Below are positions 12,311 through 23,340 of a DNA stretch of 64,000 bases, piece after piece. The DNA is taken from the NCBI GenBank assembly GCA_002104905.1, contig MCFE01000344.1, positions 1 to 64,000 on the forward strand, read 5' to 3'. The first letter of the stretch is position 1; each line of letters opens with the position of its first letter. Position numbers and translations under genes: made by a program. The notes under the pieces are model-generated. The model had not been told where the DNA came from. It made no database searches and saw nothing but the letters and a program-made list of their open reading frames with translations. Source of the stretch: Basidiobolus meristosporus CBS 931.73 (Eukaryota > Basidiobolomycota > Basidiobolomycetes > Basidiobolales > Basidiobolaceae).

Positions 12311-15179
12311 ATGAGTAACTTTGATGAGTTGCAACGCATCTTGTCCGACTTGTCCAAGCAGTACGATGGATCCACACATACTATTAATTCCACGCCACCC
12401 GGCTCAGAACCAACAAATCCCTCCACCGCAACTACGACCTCAACGCTTGTTTCTGATCCTTTGTCTATATCAGGCCTTCAACTAGGTTCAGGGAAAGAAA
12501 TAAATAACCAACCAATTATACAAGCAGAGTCCTCGAACCTGACTGCTGGATCTTTCATGTCAAATTCACAGCCCTTACAAGCAGTCACACCTGAACAGGC
12601 TTCGTCAATAGCGTTAGTTTCTTGTAAATTTTAAGGCTGCGGTCAATATAGCCAAGCTGATTATTAATCTTAATTTCACCAGTACGAATCTCGGTCCTCG
12701 TTCTCAACTAGCAAATAATGCGGCACAATACAATCGGCTTCCTGCCCAACAGCAAGTCACCTCAATCCCTTCATATATGCTCCAAGCCCGAAATCAAGAC
12801 CTCACTTCTGGGAGCAACTCCGGATTTTTTCGTAGTTCACAGTCTAGCAATCAGCTGAATTATTCCCAGACCCTTTCTGGCTATCATTCAGCTTATCTCC
12901 AGCCGAAAATCCCTTCATATTTTCCTCCCCAGCGAGCACAACCAATCGCCGACAGCAACTCTTATACGACGAATTCCTATTCAAATACAAGCCTATGGTC
13001 TCCAGACTCCACCCCGGTTTTAACTCTCAACCCCGTATACAACTCCTCCAAGAGTGGGTTTGGCCACACCTCCACAGGCTCTAGCCCGCTGGCCTTCGCC
13101 CAAAATTATGGCACGCCACAAGCTCAACAGATCCCCAACAGGCTACAAACAAGCAATTCATTATCTCGCAGCGTAACAACGGATTCCAGCACAAAGCCGA
13201 CCGCACCAAACTTAAGGATTGTTCTAGGAGAAGATGATTTTCTTCGCCTGTCTCACTTGATATCCAAGGGAACTCAAGTGGTAAAGAAATGCCTTGAGGT
13301 AAATATTGGGCTTGAGCAAGAATCTCATAGTTTTACTCACATACCGTGTTTAACCTAGAGCTCTGTCTTACGCTTTTCTCTATAGTCACCTCGAAACATG
13401 GAGTACCTATCCGAGTTCGAGCTAAGGAACGTTGCAATCTACCTTCGTCAGCGATATAGCTTATCGGCCATCACCCCTAACGTAGGCAAAAAGCAGCTCA
13501 TTCAAATTATCGCGTTTGTTACCGGAGTAGACGGTCTTGATAAGAATGGTGAATCCATTCCTAAATCGGCAGGTCGCAATCCGGGCCATAGTGCGAATAA
13601 TCCATCGCGGTAGGAAATATGAAGCGAATGTACGCAACGATGCTTGCTCAACTTTTTTACCAGGAATGTGGCGAAGAACTTCCACCTTCCTACCGATGCT
13701 GAGATGCAACTCTTTGATGCACGATTCAAACCAATCCCCTTTCTGAAGACAGTTACCAGACTTTGGTGCCAAAAGATCCTATATGTGGAGACGGTGGGTG
13801 CTAAAGGCACCTATTATTCTCACGGCTTTACTGCGAGAATCCCACTTGTTTTGTTTAATGCATCGACATCACCAGACAACCGCCGACTGGTTCACATTTC
13901 TATATTCTCACCGGAGACGGGGAAAATGTGGGAAGCAAATCATCTGAACCAAATTATGCAATTGAAAATTGATAACAACTATGTTATACTGAGCAAGGTA
14001 TGTTTGGCTATGTATGTTGTTGACTATCATCGAAAAGACTCATCCGATTCATTCGTCTAAAGAAACAGCTATCGGCTGGGCTACAGCATTTCGACATTAC
14101 TCGTTTTGTTGAAAAGGCTCTCACCAGTCGCACCGATACCTATTTGACAGTCACGGTTAACGTTCCAGCGAAATTCGCTAGACAGGATATCATTGTTGTT
14201 CACTCTCTCGTACTTCAATCAATAGAAGAGGTAATGTCGTTAAGTTACTACTTTGGTATCAACCACCACTTGTCCGATATTCACGCTGAAATATTTTAGG
14301 TTACGGCTAGGGTTTACGCCCAGAGCATTGTTCAACTGCAACGTACTGCTCGAAAACCTCTTAACATAACAATCCCGACCAAACTGGCGGAAGTCGAAAA
14401 AGTGCTGATGACTCTGGCATCAAATCTCAATGACGCCCCTCTGACAGCAAACAAGCCCGCAATTGAAGGTATTCAATTCAGGCAATTGGATGTTGCTGGC
14501 GCGGCTGTTCTCACATAACTTCTGCTCGTAGATGATGACATTGAAATGGGCGACCAGATAATCTCATTCGTCTGCCCTCTTAGCCTGAAAAAGATTCAAC
14601 ATCCTTCCAAGGGAAAGAGGTGCAAGCATGCGCAATGCTTCGACGTACAGGTAATTCTCAACGAAGTGGTTGGTTAGTTTGACCAGTGATTAATTCGATC
14701 TTCAGAGCTTTCTCAAGTGCAACATGGACAACATCAAATGGAAATGTATAGTTTGCAACGAGGAACTACCTTTTTCCGTAAGTGGGCTGGTTACACTTCT
14801 CCGGCTTGTCTGTGCGTATTAACGGGGCAAGGTATTCCTCTAGGAGCTAATCATAGATGTCAAATTCAAGAACTACCTCCACGATTATCCGAACTTGGAT
14901 CGATGCCTGATCCATAGCGACGGAACCACCGCGCCTCTACCCCAAGAAAACCGCAAGTCTCGCACATCCACGCCAGCAGTAACCGAACCATGCGACGTCG
15001 ACAAACCGCACAAAAGGTCCATCTCCGAAGTGATAGAGCTCAGCGACGAGAGCGAGAACGAATTAGAGCAACCTCCAAGAACCAAGTCGAACCCAAACCC
15101 TTCCAAACAAGCCTCCTCCTTATCCTCCATATCGCAGCATGGACCCAACTCTAGTCCGGAGATCATCATTCTGGACTAG
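12311..15179 (+). CDS. SIZ/PIAS-type SUMO E3 ligase
   Basis: About nine exons (12311-12612, 12683-13297, 13386-13610, then from about 13663 to 15179) encode roughly 775 aa. In order there is a Ser/Asn/Gln-rich N-terminus, a SAP-like helix pair (LRNVAIYLRQRYSLSAITPN then GKKQLIQII), a PINIT-type domain (residues from FKPIPFLKTV to MQLKIDNNYVIL), and a MIZ/SP-RING finger (FVCPLSLKKIQHPSKGKRCKH, then CFDVQSFLKCN, then WKCIVCNEEL). The last is followed by the family helix ELIIDVKFKNYLHDY. The Cys/His pattern fits one-zinc SP-RING E3s that bind Ubc9. The C-terminal tail carries two SUMO-interacting-motif candidates, VIELSDESE and EIIILD at the very end. The product is expected in the nucleus. The first intron uses GTTAGT. 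Convergent with the Rmd1-like genes downstream. Confidence 0.92.
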
Positions 15180-15401
15180 GACTCTGTAAATATCCCATCT
15201 AGATACAATGTATTTTATTGAAACTAAAGGAGCCCGCATGTATGTGCAATAGATGTATCTCTATCTACTCCTAATCATGGTTGGGTCTGTATGAATAGAC
15301 ATGCTCAGATATGCTCGTGTAAGGAGAATTCGACCTAACCTTACGGCGGTCTTACGCATCCCCAATGGTTGTCAGCACACACCCGAATAGAAAATAAACC
15401 T
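15180..15401. other. Short convergent intergenic spacer
   Basis: It separates the 3' end of the SIZ gene (+) from the 3' end of the Rmd1-like gene (-) and should hold both polyadenylation regions. No other structure was seen. Confidence 0.5.
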
Positions 15402-16798
15402 TTAATCTTGGGAACCCTTCCTGTAGTTGGCCACGTCGAAGCCTATGGTTATAAGGCCGATGACTATCTCGAATGCTGGTGACACGAGGGTTAGTTCAGA
15501 AGTAAACGGGATGTCAAATGCTGAACCCTACCGATAAGAATGATCACAATCCATTCCAACTTTTCCCCGTGAGTTCCGTTCAAATGATCCTTCAGCATCT
15601 CCAGCAGATCACCAATCACGCTTACTCTTTGGTTCAGAAGCTCAGCTCTTTGGGAGATCTCCAAATACCCTCTCATCACATTGTAGAGCGGCTGCTGGGC
15701 AGGTTCCGACCAGAAAATCTCCGGTGTGTCTAATATGTTGCTGACAAGGTTCACATTGATTCGCATGATGAATAACTAGGGTTGGTCGATGGGTTAGCAA
15801 CTAGATCGAAGCACATAGCAGTCTTGGGGTTTTACCATTCCGATCTTCTGAGTGATGGCAGTTCGAGACATATTGACCTTTCCGGTCCGCGCCATGTTTT
15901 GAGGAATGTGCTTGGTGGCATTGATGGTCTCATCCACCAACTCCTCAAACAGCGTCATCTTAACGGACTGGGCAATGGCGTGAGAGATGGTGAGCTTGAC
16001 CATGTAGCTTTTGGGGTGTTTGAGGGTGATGATGTCGTTGTAAATCCTTGGTTGACAGGAGGGGTTGTAATGGAAGTTCAGCTCCTCCACCTCCACATCA
16101 TCGATTTCCAGCTTCTCCACCTCAAACGACGCGATTTTCTTCAGCAATTGCTGCTCCTCCTTCTCACTGAATCCCCACATCACGATTACTCCATAATCGA
16201 AGAAGAACACCTCACCAAGAAGGAATACATTAGGCTGCTCTTCGCTCACTGGCGTATTGAACAAGGATTGTTGAGGTGCGGACTCCTCACCATCCATGCG
16301 TAATAGATCCCCAGTGACGATGCTGCCTTGCTGGTTTATCCTCTCCGCATGAAAAGAGTAAGGGGTGTACAGCACTTCGTCGAATCGCTTAGGCGAGGTG
16401 TAGTGACTATTGCGACATGTCTGAAGGTACTTCATCAAGCTATCCATACGATAAGAGGTAGCCGTGCAGTGAGCAGATACTCTGGGCAGCTGTTTGCGAC
16501 GCAATTTACTCAGCTGTTCTGCTTCGAAACGGGCGGTGCCGGAGGGGATCTGAGCGATTTGGTTGTATACTTCATCCCCTTCTGTTAAGTCTCCAGGGAG
16601 TAGACTGGCCTCCTGCTCCTCTTCGGGGAAAATGGCAAGTTTCTGGGAGGTTTTGGTTGTTCTGTTGGGTTGCTTGGCTTTGCTGCGAGATGGACTCGGC
16701 TCTATCCCGTGGGCGGAGGGCCCGCTCTCCTCGACATTGTGAAATACCACCTTCTGTTGTATGGGCAAGGACGTAGCTAGCTGGTTTCTCTTCTTCAT
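15402..16798 (-). CDS. Rmd1/Rmd8/Sif3 family (DUF155) protein, copy A
   Basis: Three exons encode about 430 aa: a long first exon from ATG 16798 to about 15836, a second to about 15530, and a last ending at TAA 15402. The conserved DUF155 core is evident: GEVFFFDYGVIVMWGFSEKE, the HYNPSCQPRIYNDIITL block, KLTISHAIAQSVKMTLFEEL, and NLVSNILDTPEIFWSEP. The C-terminus has two hydrophobic stretches (EWIVIILI, then FEIVIGLITIGFD), which anchor the family in a membrane. Yeast Rmd1 and Rmd8 were named from meiotic-division screens, and the animal relative RMND1 is mitochondrial. The biochemical role here is unknown. The N-terminus is basic and Ser/Thr-rich (KQPNRTTKTSQKLAIFPEEE), also conserved in copy B. 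The intron after KIGM is absent from copy B. Confidence 0.92.
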
Positions 16799-17130
16799 CT
16801 TTGAACAAACCGGGTGGACAAGTAAGTGACGGTAAAAGAGGTGGTTATGTATATATGTCTATTGTGTATACGAAAACGGCAACCACTCCTAAATTTCTTT
16901 TTTCAATAGCCAGTCGTGAGTTACCCATGGGTAAGATGCGATTCATGATAGGCCGATTGTGCTACGTATGCATCCAATTAGCTAATCAAGGGTAATTTAC
17001 CCCTTGTACCGAACCTGGCCGTCACACCTCAATTAAATAAGGTTACAGTTATATTAGATGTGCATTCAGCCATAGCAACCTCCAAATGGAAACATGGGCG
17101 TTTATTGATTTGGGAGAAAATAGATGCCCA

Positions 17131-18576
17131 CTAGTGGATCATACCAGTGCCTTGCTTGAAGTTGGCAATGTCGAACCCTATTGTGCTAAGACCTATGATG
17201 ATTTCGAAAACTGTGGAATGATGTTAGAGAGTTTCGTGAGATAGCTGTACGTCGCATACTCACCTAAAAGGATGATGATGATCCACTCAAGCTGCTCGCC
17301 TAAACGGTGAAAACAGTTAGTAGGCTTGCTGCGCTAAAAGTTAGCTCTGTCACTTACTGTGGGAACTGTTCAAATGATCCTTCAGCATCTCTAGCAGATC
17401 ACTGATGACCTTTACTCTTTGGTTGAGCAGGTCTACTCTTTGCCCGATCTCAAGGTACCCGCGGATTGTTTTATAGAGCGGCTTCAAGGATGGCTCTGAC
17501 CAGAAAATCTCTGGGGTATCCAGGATGTTGCTGACAAGGTTGACATTGATCCTCATAATGAAAAGTTGGCCGATCTTCTTTGTGATGGCGGTTCTTGACA
17601 TGTTCACTTTTCCGGAACGTGCTATGTCCTGAGGAATGTGCTTGGTTGTGGCGATGGTTGCGTCAACAAGCTCCTCGAACAGAGTCATCTTCACCGATTG
17701 CGCAATTGCATGGGAAATGGTGAGCTTCACCATGTAGTTCGAGGGATTCTTCAGGGTGATGATATCGTTGAAGATATTAGGCTTCGCCAAGCTATTATAC
17801 CGAAAATGAAGTTCCTCCGATTCCACATCAGCTGCATCGAGCTTCTCCTTCTCAAACGAGACAATTTCTTTGAGGATCCTTGCCTCTTCTATTTCGGTGA
17901 ATCCCCATAAAACACATACGCCGTAATCAAACAGAAAGACCTCTCCCATAAGAAAGGAGTTCAGTTCGTTCTCCTCGTAGTGATCGGGCTGCTGAAAACC
18001 ATAGCTATGTGATCCAGTTTCTCCAGCGGACAAAGAGAGTAGGTCTCCGGTAGGAACGTTGCCATTGATGGACTCGGCATGGAAGGAAAGTGGTGTATAT
18101 ATACTTCTATGATGTTAGTACTAGAAAATGTGTATCTAAAAGGTTGGCCCACCATTCATCAAAGCGCTTTGGTGAGGCAAGGAAAGTCTTCTTCATTGTT
18201 TGAAAGTGTTTCATGAGGCTATCCATACGATAAGAACTAAAATGACACTCACAGTCAACCAACAAATCCAATTCTGAGTCGAACAGAAATGTACTCACGA
18301 GGCTGTACAGTAAGCGGTCACCCTAGGGAGATGCTTGATTCCTGCATAGCTCTCATCTTCAGTGAAATCGGGTAGAATATGGGCGTTTTCCTCTGCCTCA
18401 GGGAATAAAGCGAGTTTTTGTGAGGTTTTGGTGGTACGATTGGGTTGCTTACTCTTGTGACCACTACTCTCCGCTTCAATATTTGTCCCCTTTTGCGGGT
18501 ATACCACCTTTTGCTGGATGGCTGGTGGATTTTGTGTAGGTAATAGACCAGATTCAGATATACGTCTTCTAGTCAT
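17131..18576 (-). CDS. Rmd1/Rmd8/Sif3 family (DUF155) protein, copy B
   Basis: This is a tandem paralogue of the previous gene on the same strand, about 330 bp upstream of it in transcription order. ATG 18576 was chosen by matching copy A (IQQKVVYPQ, KQPNRTTKTSQKLALFPEAE); an open frame continues upstream but lacks family similarity. The core reads GEVFLFDYGVCVLWGFTEIE, RYNSLAKPNIFNDIITL, SHAIAQSVKMTLFEEL and ILDTPEIFWSEP. The C-terminus spans three small exons, ending EQLEWIIIILLVFEIIIGLS and a short tail to TAG 17131. It has two N-terminal introns (near 18296-18235 and 18150-18108) absent from copy A, and lacks A's intron after KIG. Protein identity with A is high in the core and low in the acidic/Ser linker, suggesting an older tandem duplication. 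Confidence 0.92.
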
Positions 18577-19132
18577 GTTTGAAGGAAAGGCAAGAGCCAA
18601 AAATAAGCTCCTGAGAGGTTTTACTGTGGAATGCAGATACAAAGCTCTGATAATAATACCGTGACTGACTACGGTAATTACCCATCATGTATGTTGAAAA
18701 AAAGGCTGATTAGGCCCATATAGTATTATCTGATATAATTAGAGTTTAGAGAAGAATCATTGGCTCAAAGTAAAATCAGCATAAATGAAGTCTGTCAATA
18801 AGTGGGACCTCTCTGTACCCGCAACTGACAAATGGTTGTCCTACTTTAAATTTCCGAATCTTCGGGTCTAGGTAAGAGGACTTCCTGCGATAACGACCTC
18901 GTTTTGGGGCGTATTATCCTGCGCGCTTAACCAACACAGCGAATTAATCAACCAGCGACAAATTACCGTAGAAACCATATTATCGAATTGTACATCAGAA
19001 TGACCAGAATTTCGACATCTAATTTTTGATTAGATCGATGCTAAACATTACTAGAGCATTGATTCCAACTTGGTCGTCACTTTCCTTTCCATATTCGTTA
19101 TAAAGCTCTTCGACTAAACCCTTGCTTTAGTC
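18577..19132. other. Divergent intergenic region (Rmd1-like copy B / hexosaminidase)
   Basis: About 560 bp between two start codons facing away from each other. It should contain both promoters. No clear TATA box or other element was recognised. Confidence 0.4.
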
Positions 19133-22100
19133 ATGGAGAACGTATATACCCCAAGCGTTTTGCTTTTTGCTGAGCATTCCTACATCCCTATTGACTTACG
19201 GGATGGAATATCCGAGCTAGTTAGATATAATCCACATCGAAATTTTGTTACTGACGAAACCATGTGCGACGGTGAACAAGAATATAAATGGTCTTTGAGG
19301 TTCGTGCATGGCTTCTTTTTCGCCCGGGAGTTTGCTTGTACAAATATCAATGACATCCTTTCCATAGATTTACATACAGTGAAGAGTTGAGTCCAGGTCA
19401 ACTCAACGTGATCTGCAGTCATCCCAATTATAAAGAAATCCCATACAACGAGCAATTTGAGATAAATATATATTACAGAAGAAAGACCGAAGGTGATTGA
19501 ACTCCAGCCCACCGATTACAAGCGTGTGGCTATCGACTTGGCCTAAATCTCGTCTCGTAGGCTTTGAGTTGGCTCTGTACACGGATGAGTCATTAACGCT
19601 TTTTATTTAATCTTCGTTGGGTATAGCGTTTCGTGCTCTAGGTCGTATCTTGGGTGCTACAGTACATCCTAATCCCACTGGTGCGGTGGAGGGGATTGTA
19701 TGTTTCAAAGAAGAAGCTCAGTTTGAAACTATGGGGTATTCTAGTTTTTACAGAGTGTATGATTAATTGAGGCACTTGAATTTAAACGTTGGATATGTGA
19801 TTTTAGTTTAATGGTTGACTGTAGTCGAGGTGGCGTATTGCTAGTTGAAAGCGTTTGCTTTCTACTTCGAGCCTGTGCATTGATGGGGTTTAACATGATT
19901 CAGTTGTACACTGAGGATACATATGAGGTATATCAAGACAGTCCATGGAGAAATCAACAACATTCTTATTTTTGAACACAGGTTGAGGGAGAGCCATTTT
20001 TTGGCTATCTTCGTGGTATGAACGCTGCTTATAACCTGCTTGCATATTAATCATTGAGTCTCACGATGCTGCGTCATTCAGGTGGCTATAGCCAGAGAGA
20101 GCTCTCAACCATTGATGATTATGCTGATGATTTGTATGGATGCGGTTGCCCTGTTTACGAATTCCCACTTACTAAACTACTTGATACTTATAGCGGCATC
20201 GAGGTGATTCCATGCATCCAAACTCTAGGGCATCTGGGCCAGATTCTCCAGTGGCCCAGGTTCTCCACCTTACGAGATACAGGCGAAGTATTGCTGACAA
20301 GATCTGAGGAAACCTTGGAATTCATAGAAAAAATGATCAAGAGTGCCTCGGCTCCCTTGCGGTCAAAGAGGATTCATATTGGGATGGATGAGGTAATCTG
20401 TTCGTAGTGGCTTTACTTGATCGAGGCTGATTCTCTCGCTTGTCAGGCTCATGGACTTGGTGAGGGCCGATTCAAGCAAATATACGGGAGTCAAGAAGGA
20501 ACTCGTATATTCATAGAGCATCTACAAAAAGTCAATGACATCTGCAAACGTTTGGGATTGCAGCCTATGATTTGGTCGGACAGTAAGTTTCCGCCAGCAG
20601 GCACCAACTGGTTGGCCACTACTAATTCATGTTACAGTGTTGTTCTCACTAGGTATTTGCGTGTTTCATTCACTTTTCGGTCCGTCAATTTGACACTTAT
20701 GTCGGAATATGCCAGCTGCTAATAACAACAGCCTCAATGGATACTACGACTATAACGTAAATCCAGCAACAGACCAAGTAGTAGAGACCATATCCAAGGG
20801 AATGGAGTTGGTCTTCTGGGACTATTATCACACAAACTCCACTATATATGCCCACAAAATTCAACAACACAGAGAGCTGGGGTGCTACAATCCGTGGGTG
20901 GCTGGTATGCACTAGCTCTACTTCTTGCCTAGGGCTTTACTAACAAGCAGATGATCCTCAGGCGGAAATTGGACTTGGAATCGGTTTTGGTGCGCATTAC
21001 CGTTCACCTTCGAGTCTACTCAGGCTTGTCTACAAGCGGCCAAAGATAAAACCATCGGAGTTAGCAATGTTATATCAACCATCTGGGGAGATGAAGGCAA
21101 TGAATGCGATATGTAGGGGCATCATCATCTTTTCTCATATTTCCAGTAACCAACCTTTGGATAGTTATTCTGCACTTCCCGGTTTAGTGTATTTTGCTCA
21201 ACATTGCTATAGCAAGGACTATCAAATCGATGTTGATTTGGTCAAACGCAATTTCGGTAAGCTAGCCTGCCATGACAATGTCCTCTTCACTACGCTCACT
21301 TTTGTTTAGCCGGGATTTGTGGAGGCGATTTGGACGATTTTGTAAGTGGTTTCTTTGGAGATGGTTTACATTTATTTTAAATTAATTTTGGTTGGTTTGA
21401 AAGGTATTTGCAAGCAAGGTATGGCCTCTTATCTAACCCTGGGTTCCTGGTAAGTGGCACTAACCTCGATCCTAGATTGACGAGCCATCCCTGGACGACT
21501 CTGAGCCTAGAGTTAATTTCCCGTCCAATATGAGCAAGTGGCTCCTGTGGGAAGGTATGTTGGTCCCCAGCTCCATTTGAAAGCGGATGTGCCTATTTAG
21601 AACGTTTTATAGACCCATTCTACAGTTTTCTTAGCCCACAGTATTCCGGATATGACCTAGAGCAGCACTATGCCATTATATCCGACTACCTGTTCAAGGC
21701 TATTCAGAAGAAAAATGCGTCGCCGCTCAATACTCGACTCCAACTCCCGTACCTGATCGCCAACGTACTGATGCTTAAATGCCATCTCCGGGAGAGAATG
21801 ATTGAGGCATACCGATCTGGCCAACGGGACGTTCTGTACGAGCTCGTTACCACAAGGCTCGGCAAACTTCGCGAAGAGGTGGATAGACTCTGGCGTTATC
21901 ATCGTAGTATTTGGATGAAAACCAACAAACCTTTTGGTTGGGAGGTCCTCGAACTCCGCTATGGTGGACTCCGTACTCGATTGACGACTATGTACGAGCG
22001 GATCATGGAGTACCTAGATCTCAAGGCAAACGGGGTATCGCCTGATGGCACAGACTTCACTGAAGGCATCCCGGAATTTGAGGTAGATCTAACATGCGTG

Positions 22101-22169
22101 TACGAACACTCGAAAACCAATGTAATGCTTGATTACTTCCGAGTCTCAACACCATCCAGACCCGGTTAA
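19133..22169 (+). CDS. GH20 exo-beta-N-acetylhexosaminidase, GcnA/HEXD-like
   Basis: At least ten short exons give a protein of roughly 700 aa. The core shows the GH20 barrel in order: ALGRILGATVHPNP; the strand LMVDCSRGGVLLVES; MGFNMIQLYTEDTYE; GEPFFGYLR; IEVIPCIQTLGHLGQIL; and the catalytic pair in HIGMDE (before an intron at 20392) joined to AHGLGEGRF. The Asp-Glu is the usual GH20 substrate-assisted dyad, with the Asp holding the acetamido group and the Glu acting as acid/base. The motif set matches the GcnA/SpGH20C and animal HEXD branch better than classical fungal chitobiases. No signal peptide is seen at the chosen start, so an intracellular glycosidase is likely. The helical C-terminus (LREEVDRLWRYHRSIW) also fits that branch. 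Exon limits in 20580-21660 are uncertain. Confidence 0.88.
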
Positions 22170-23340
22170 TCCTGCTCCTTCCAATCACCGAATGGATACT
22201 GGAGGATAGGAGTCATTCACAATCCCCCATCTTGAACTGTTTCCCAGCAATATGCCCATGTTAAATATGTAGTGAATCCGCCGTTGTGCTTCCAGGTTCT
22301 GAAGTACAGGTTAAAAGGATATATATACTTATTGATATACTTTTACACAACTGCATCAATTAAAATCAGCTAGCTAACATCGATGGCAGCCTGTTTTATA
22401 CCTTCATCACCTGATTGAGGAGTGCGCTGAGCAGAACGTATATGCCCGCTCCATACATATTTATCCATAATGTCTAGCATCAAAGCGTGAGAGATACTAG
22501 TGCAGCGAAACATCAGCCATTCGCCCTATTCCAAACACCACAAAATGCAATTAGTAATAAAACCTAAATTGGCACCCGACCGTGAAACCTGATAATTCGG
22601 CTGATCGGTTGACAGTGCACATTCATTGTAATCACCAGGATCACTCGACCGATCGGTACTTATCGATAGCAGAAACAAACCACACAGATAAGCCAAAGAA
22701 TTAGGACACCTACCAACCTTCAATATTATATAACCTCAGGCTGACTATCTTTGTGAATAGATAAGCCATGGTGTTCTTGTTATGGTCGACCACGCTTCCT
22801 CGTGGACAGAAAGAAGGTCCATACTATACAGTTTTAGACACCAGAACCAATCATGGTTCCTCTTCCGACAAAAATATATCACCAGATCAAGTTGAAGGAG
22901 TCTCTCCTGCCAAATTTGGAAAACTCTCCTGCTGAGTGTGGTCATGCCTTTTCAAGACGCATAGCCCTCGCAACTCGGGCTAATCATTGGCCAAGGATAC
23001 GTGGAACTTTCCTCCTTTTCAGCAGTAGGGTAGAGGAAATGGCCAGCTGGCCCTGGTGATTGGACCATATACCCAAAGCAGCACATCAATTTCCTGGGAT
23101 TCTTGAAAATCGACGACCACCCACCACGCCTATTAATGACCCGGTAGCTTATCGCGTACTAAAGAGGTTTTCTTTTTCCTTCGAGATCTTTTCGGTATAA
23201 ATACCAGTTTGGCTCGGCGGTGGCCTTGTTATTCGCACCATCACGCCATTCCATTGCCTCCTTTCCCTTCGGCCCTGCTTGAATAAGTCCCCCTTGTTTC
23301 GCACTAATTCGTGGCCGTTTCATATCCATCTCTCTTAGAA
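22170..23340 (+). promoter_or_regulatory. Upstream region of the permease with TATA box and GATA-factor motifs
   Basis: No gene was found here. A TATA-like TATAAATA lies at 23196-23203, about 140 bp before the permease ATG. GATAAG cores occur at 22687-22692 and 22760-22765, and on the other strand (CTTATC) at 22659-22664 and 23148-23153: four in about 500 bp. In fungi GATA factors control nitrogen-source permeases, so this is a plausible regulatory array, inferred from motif spacing only. Confidence 0.45.
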
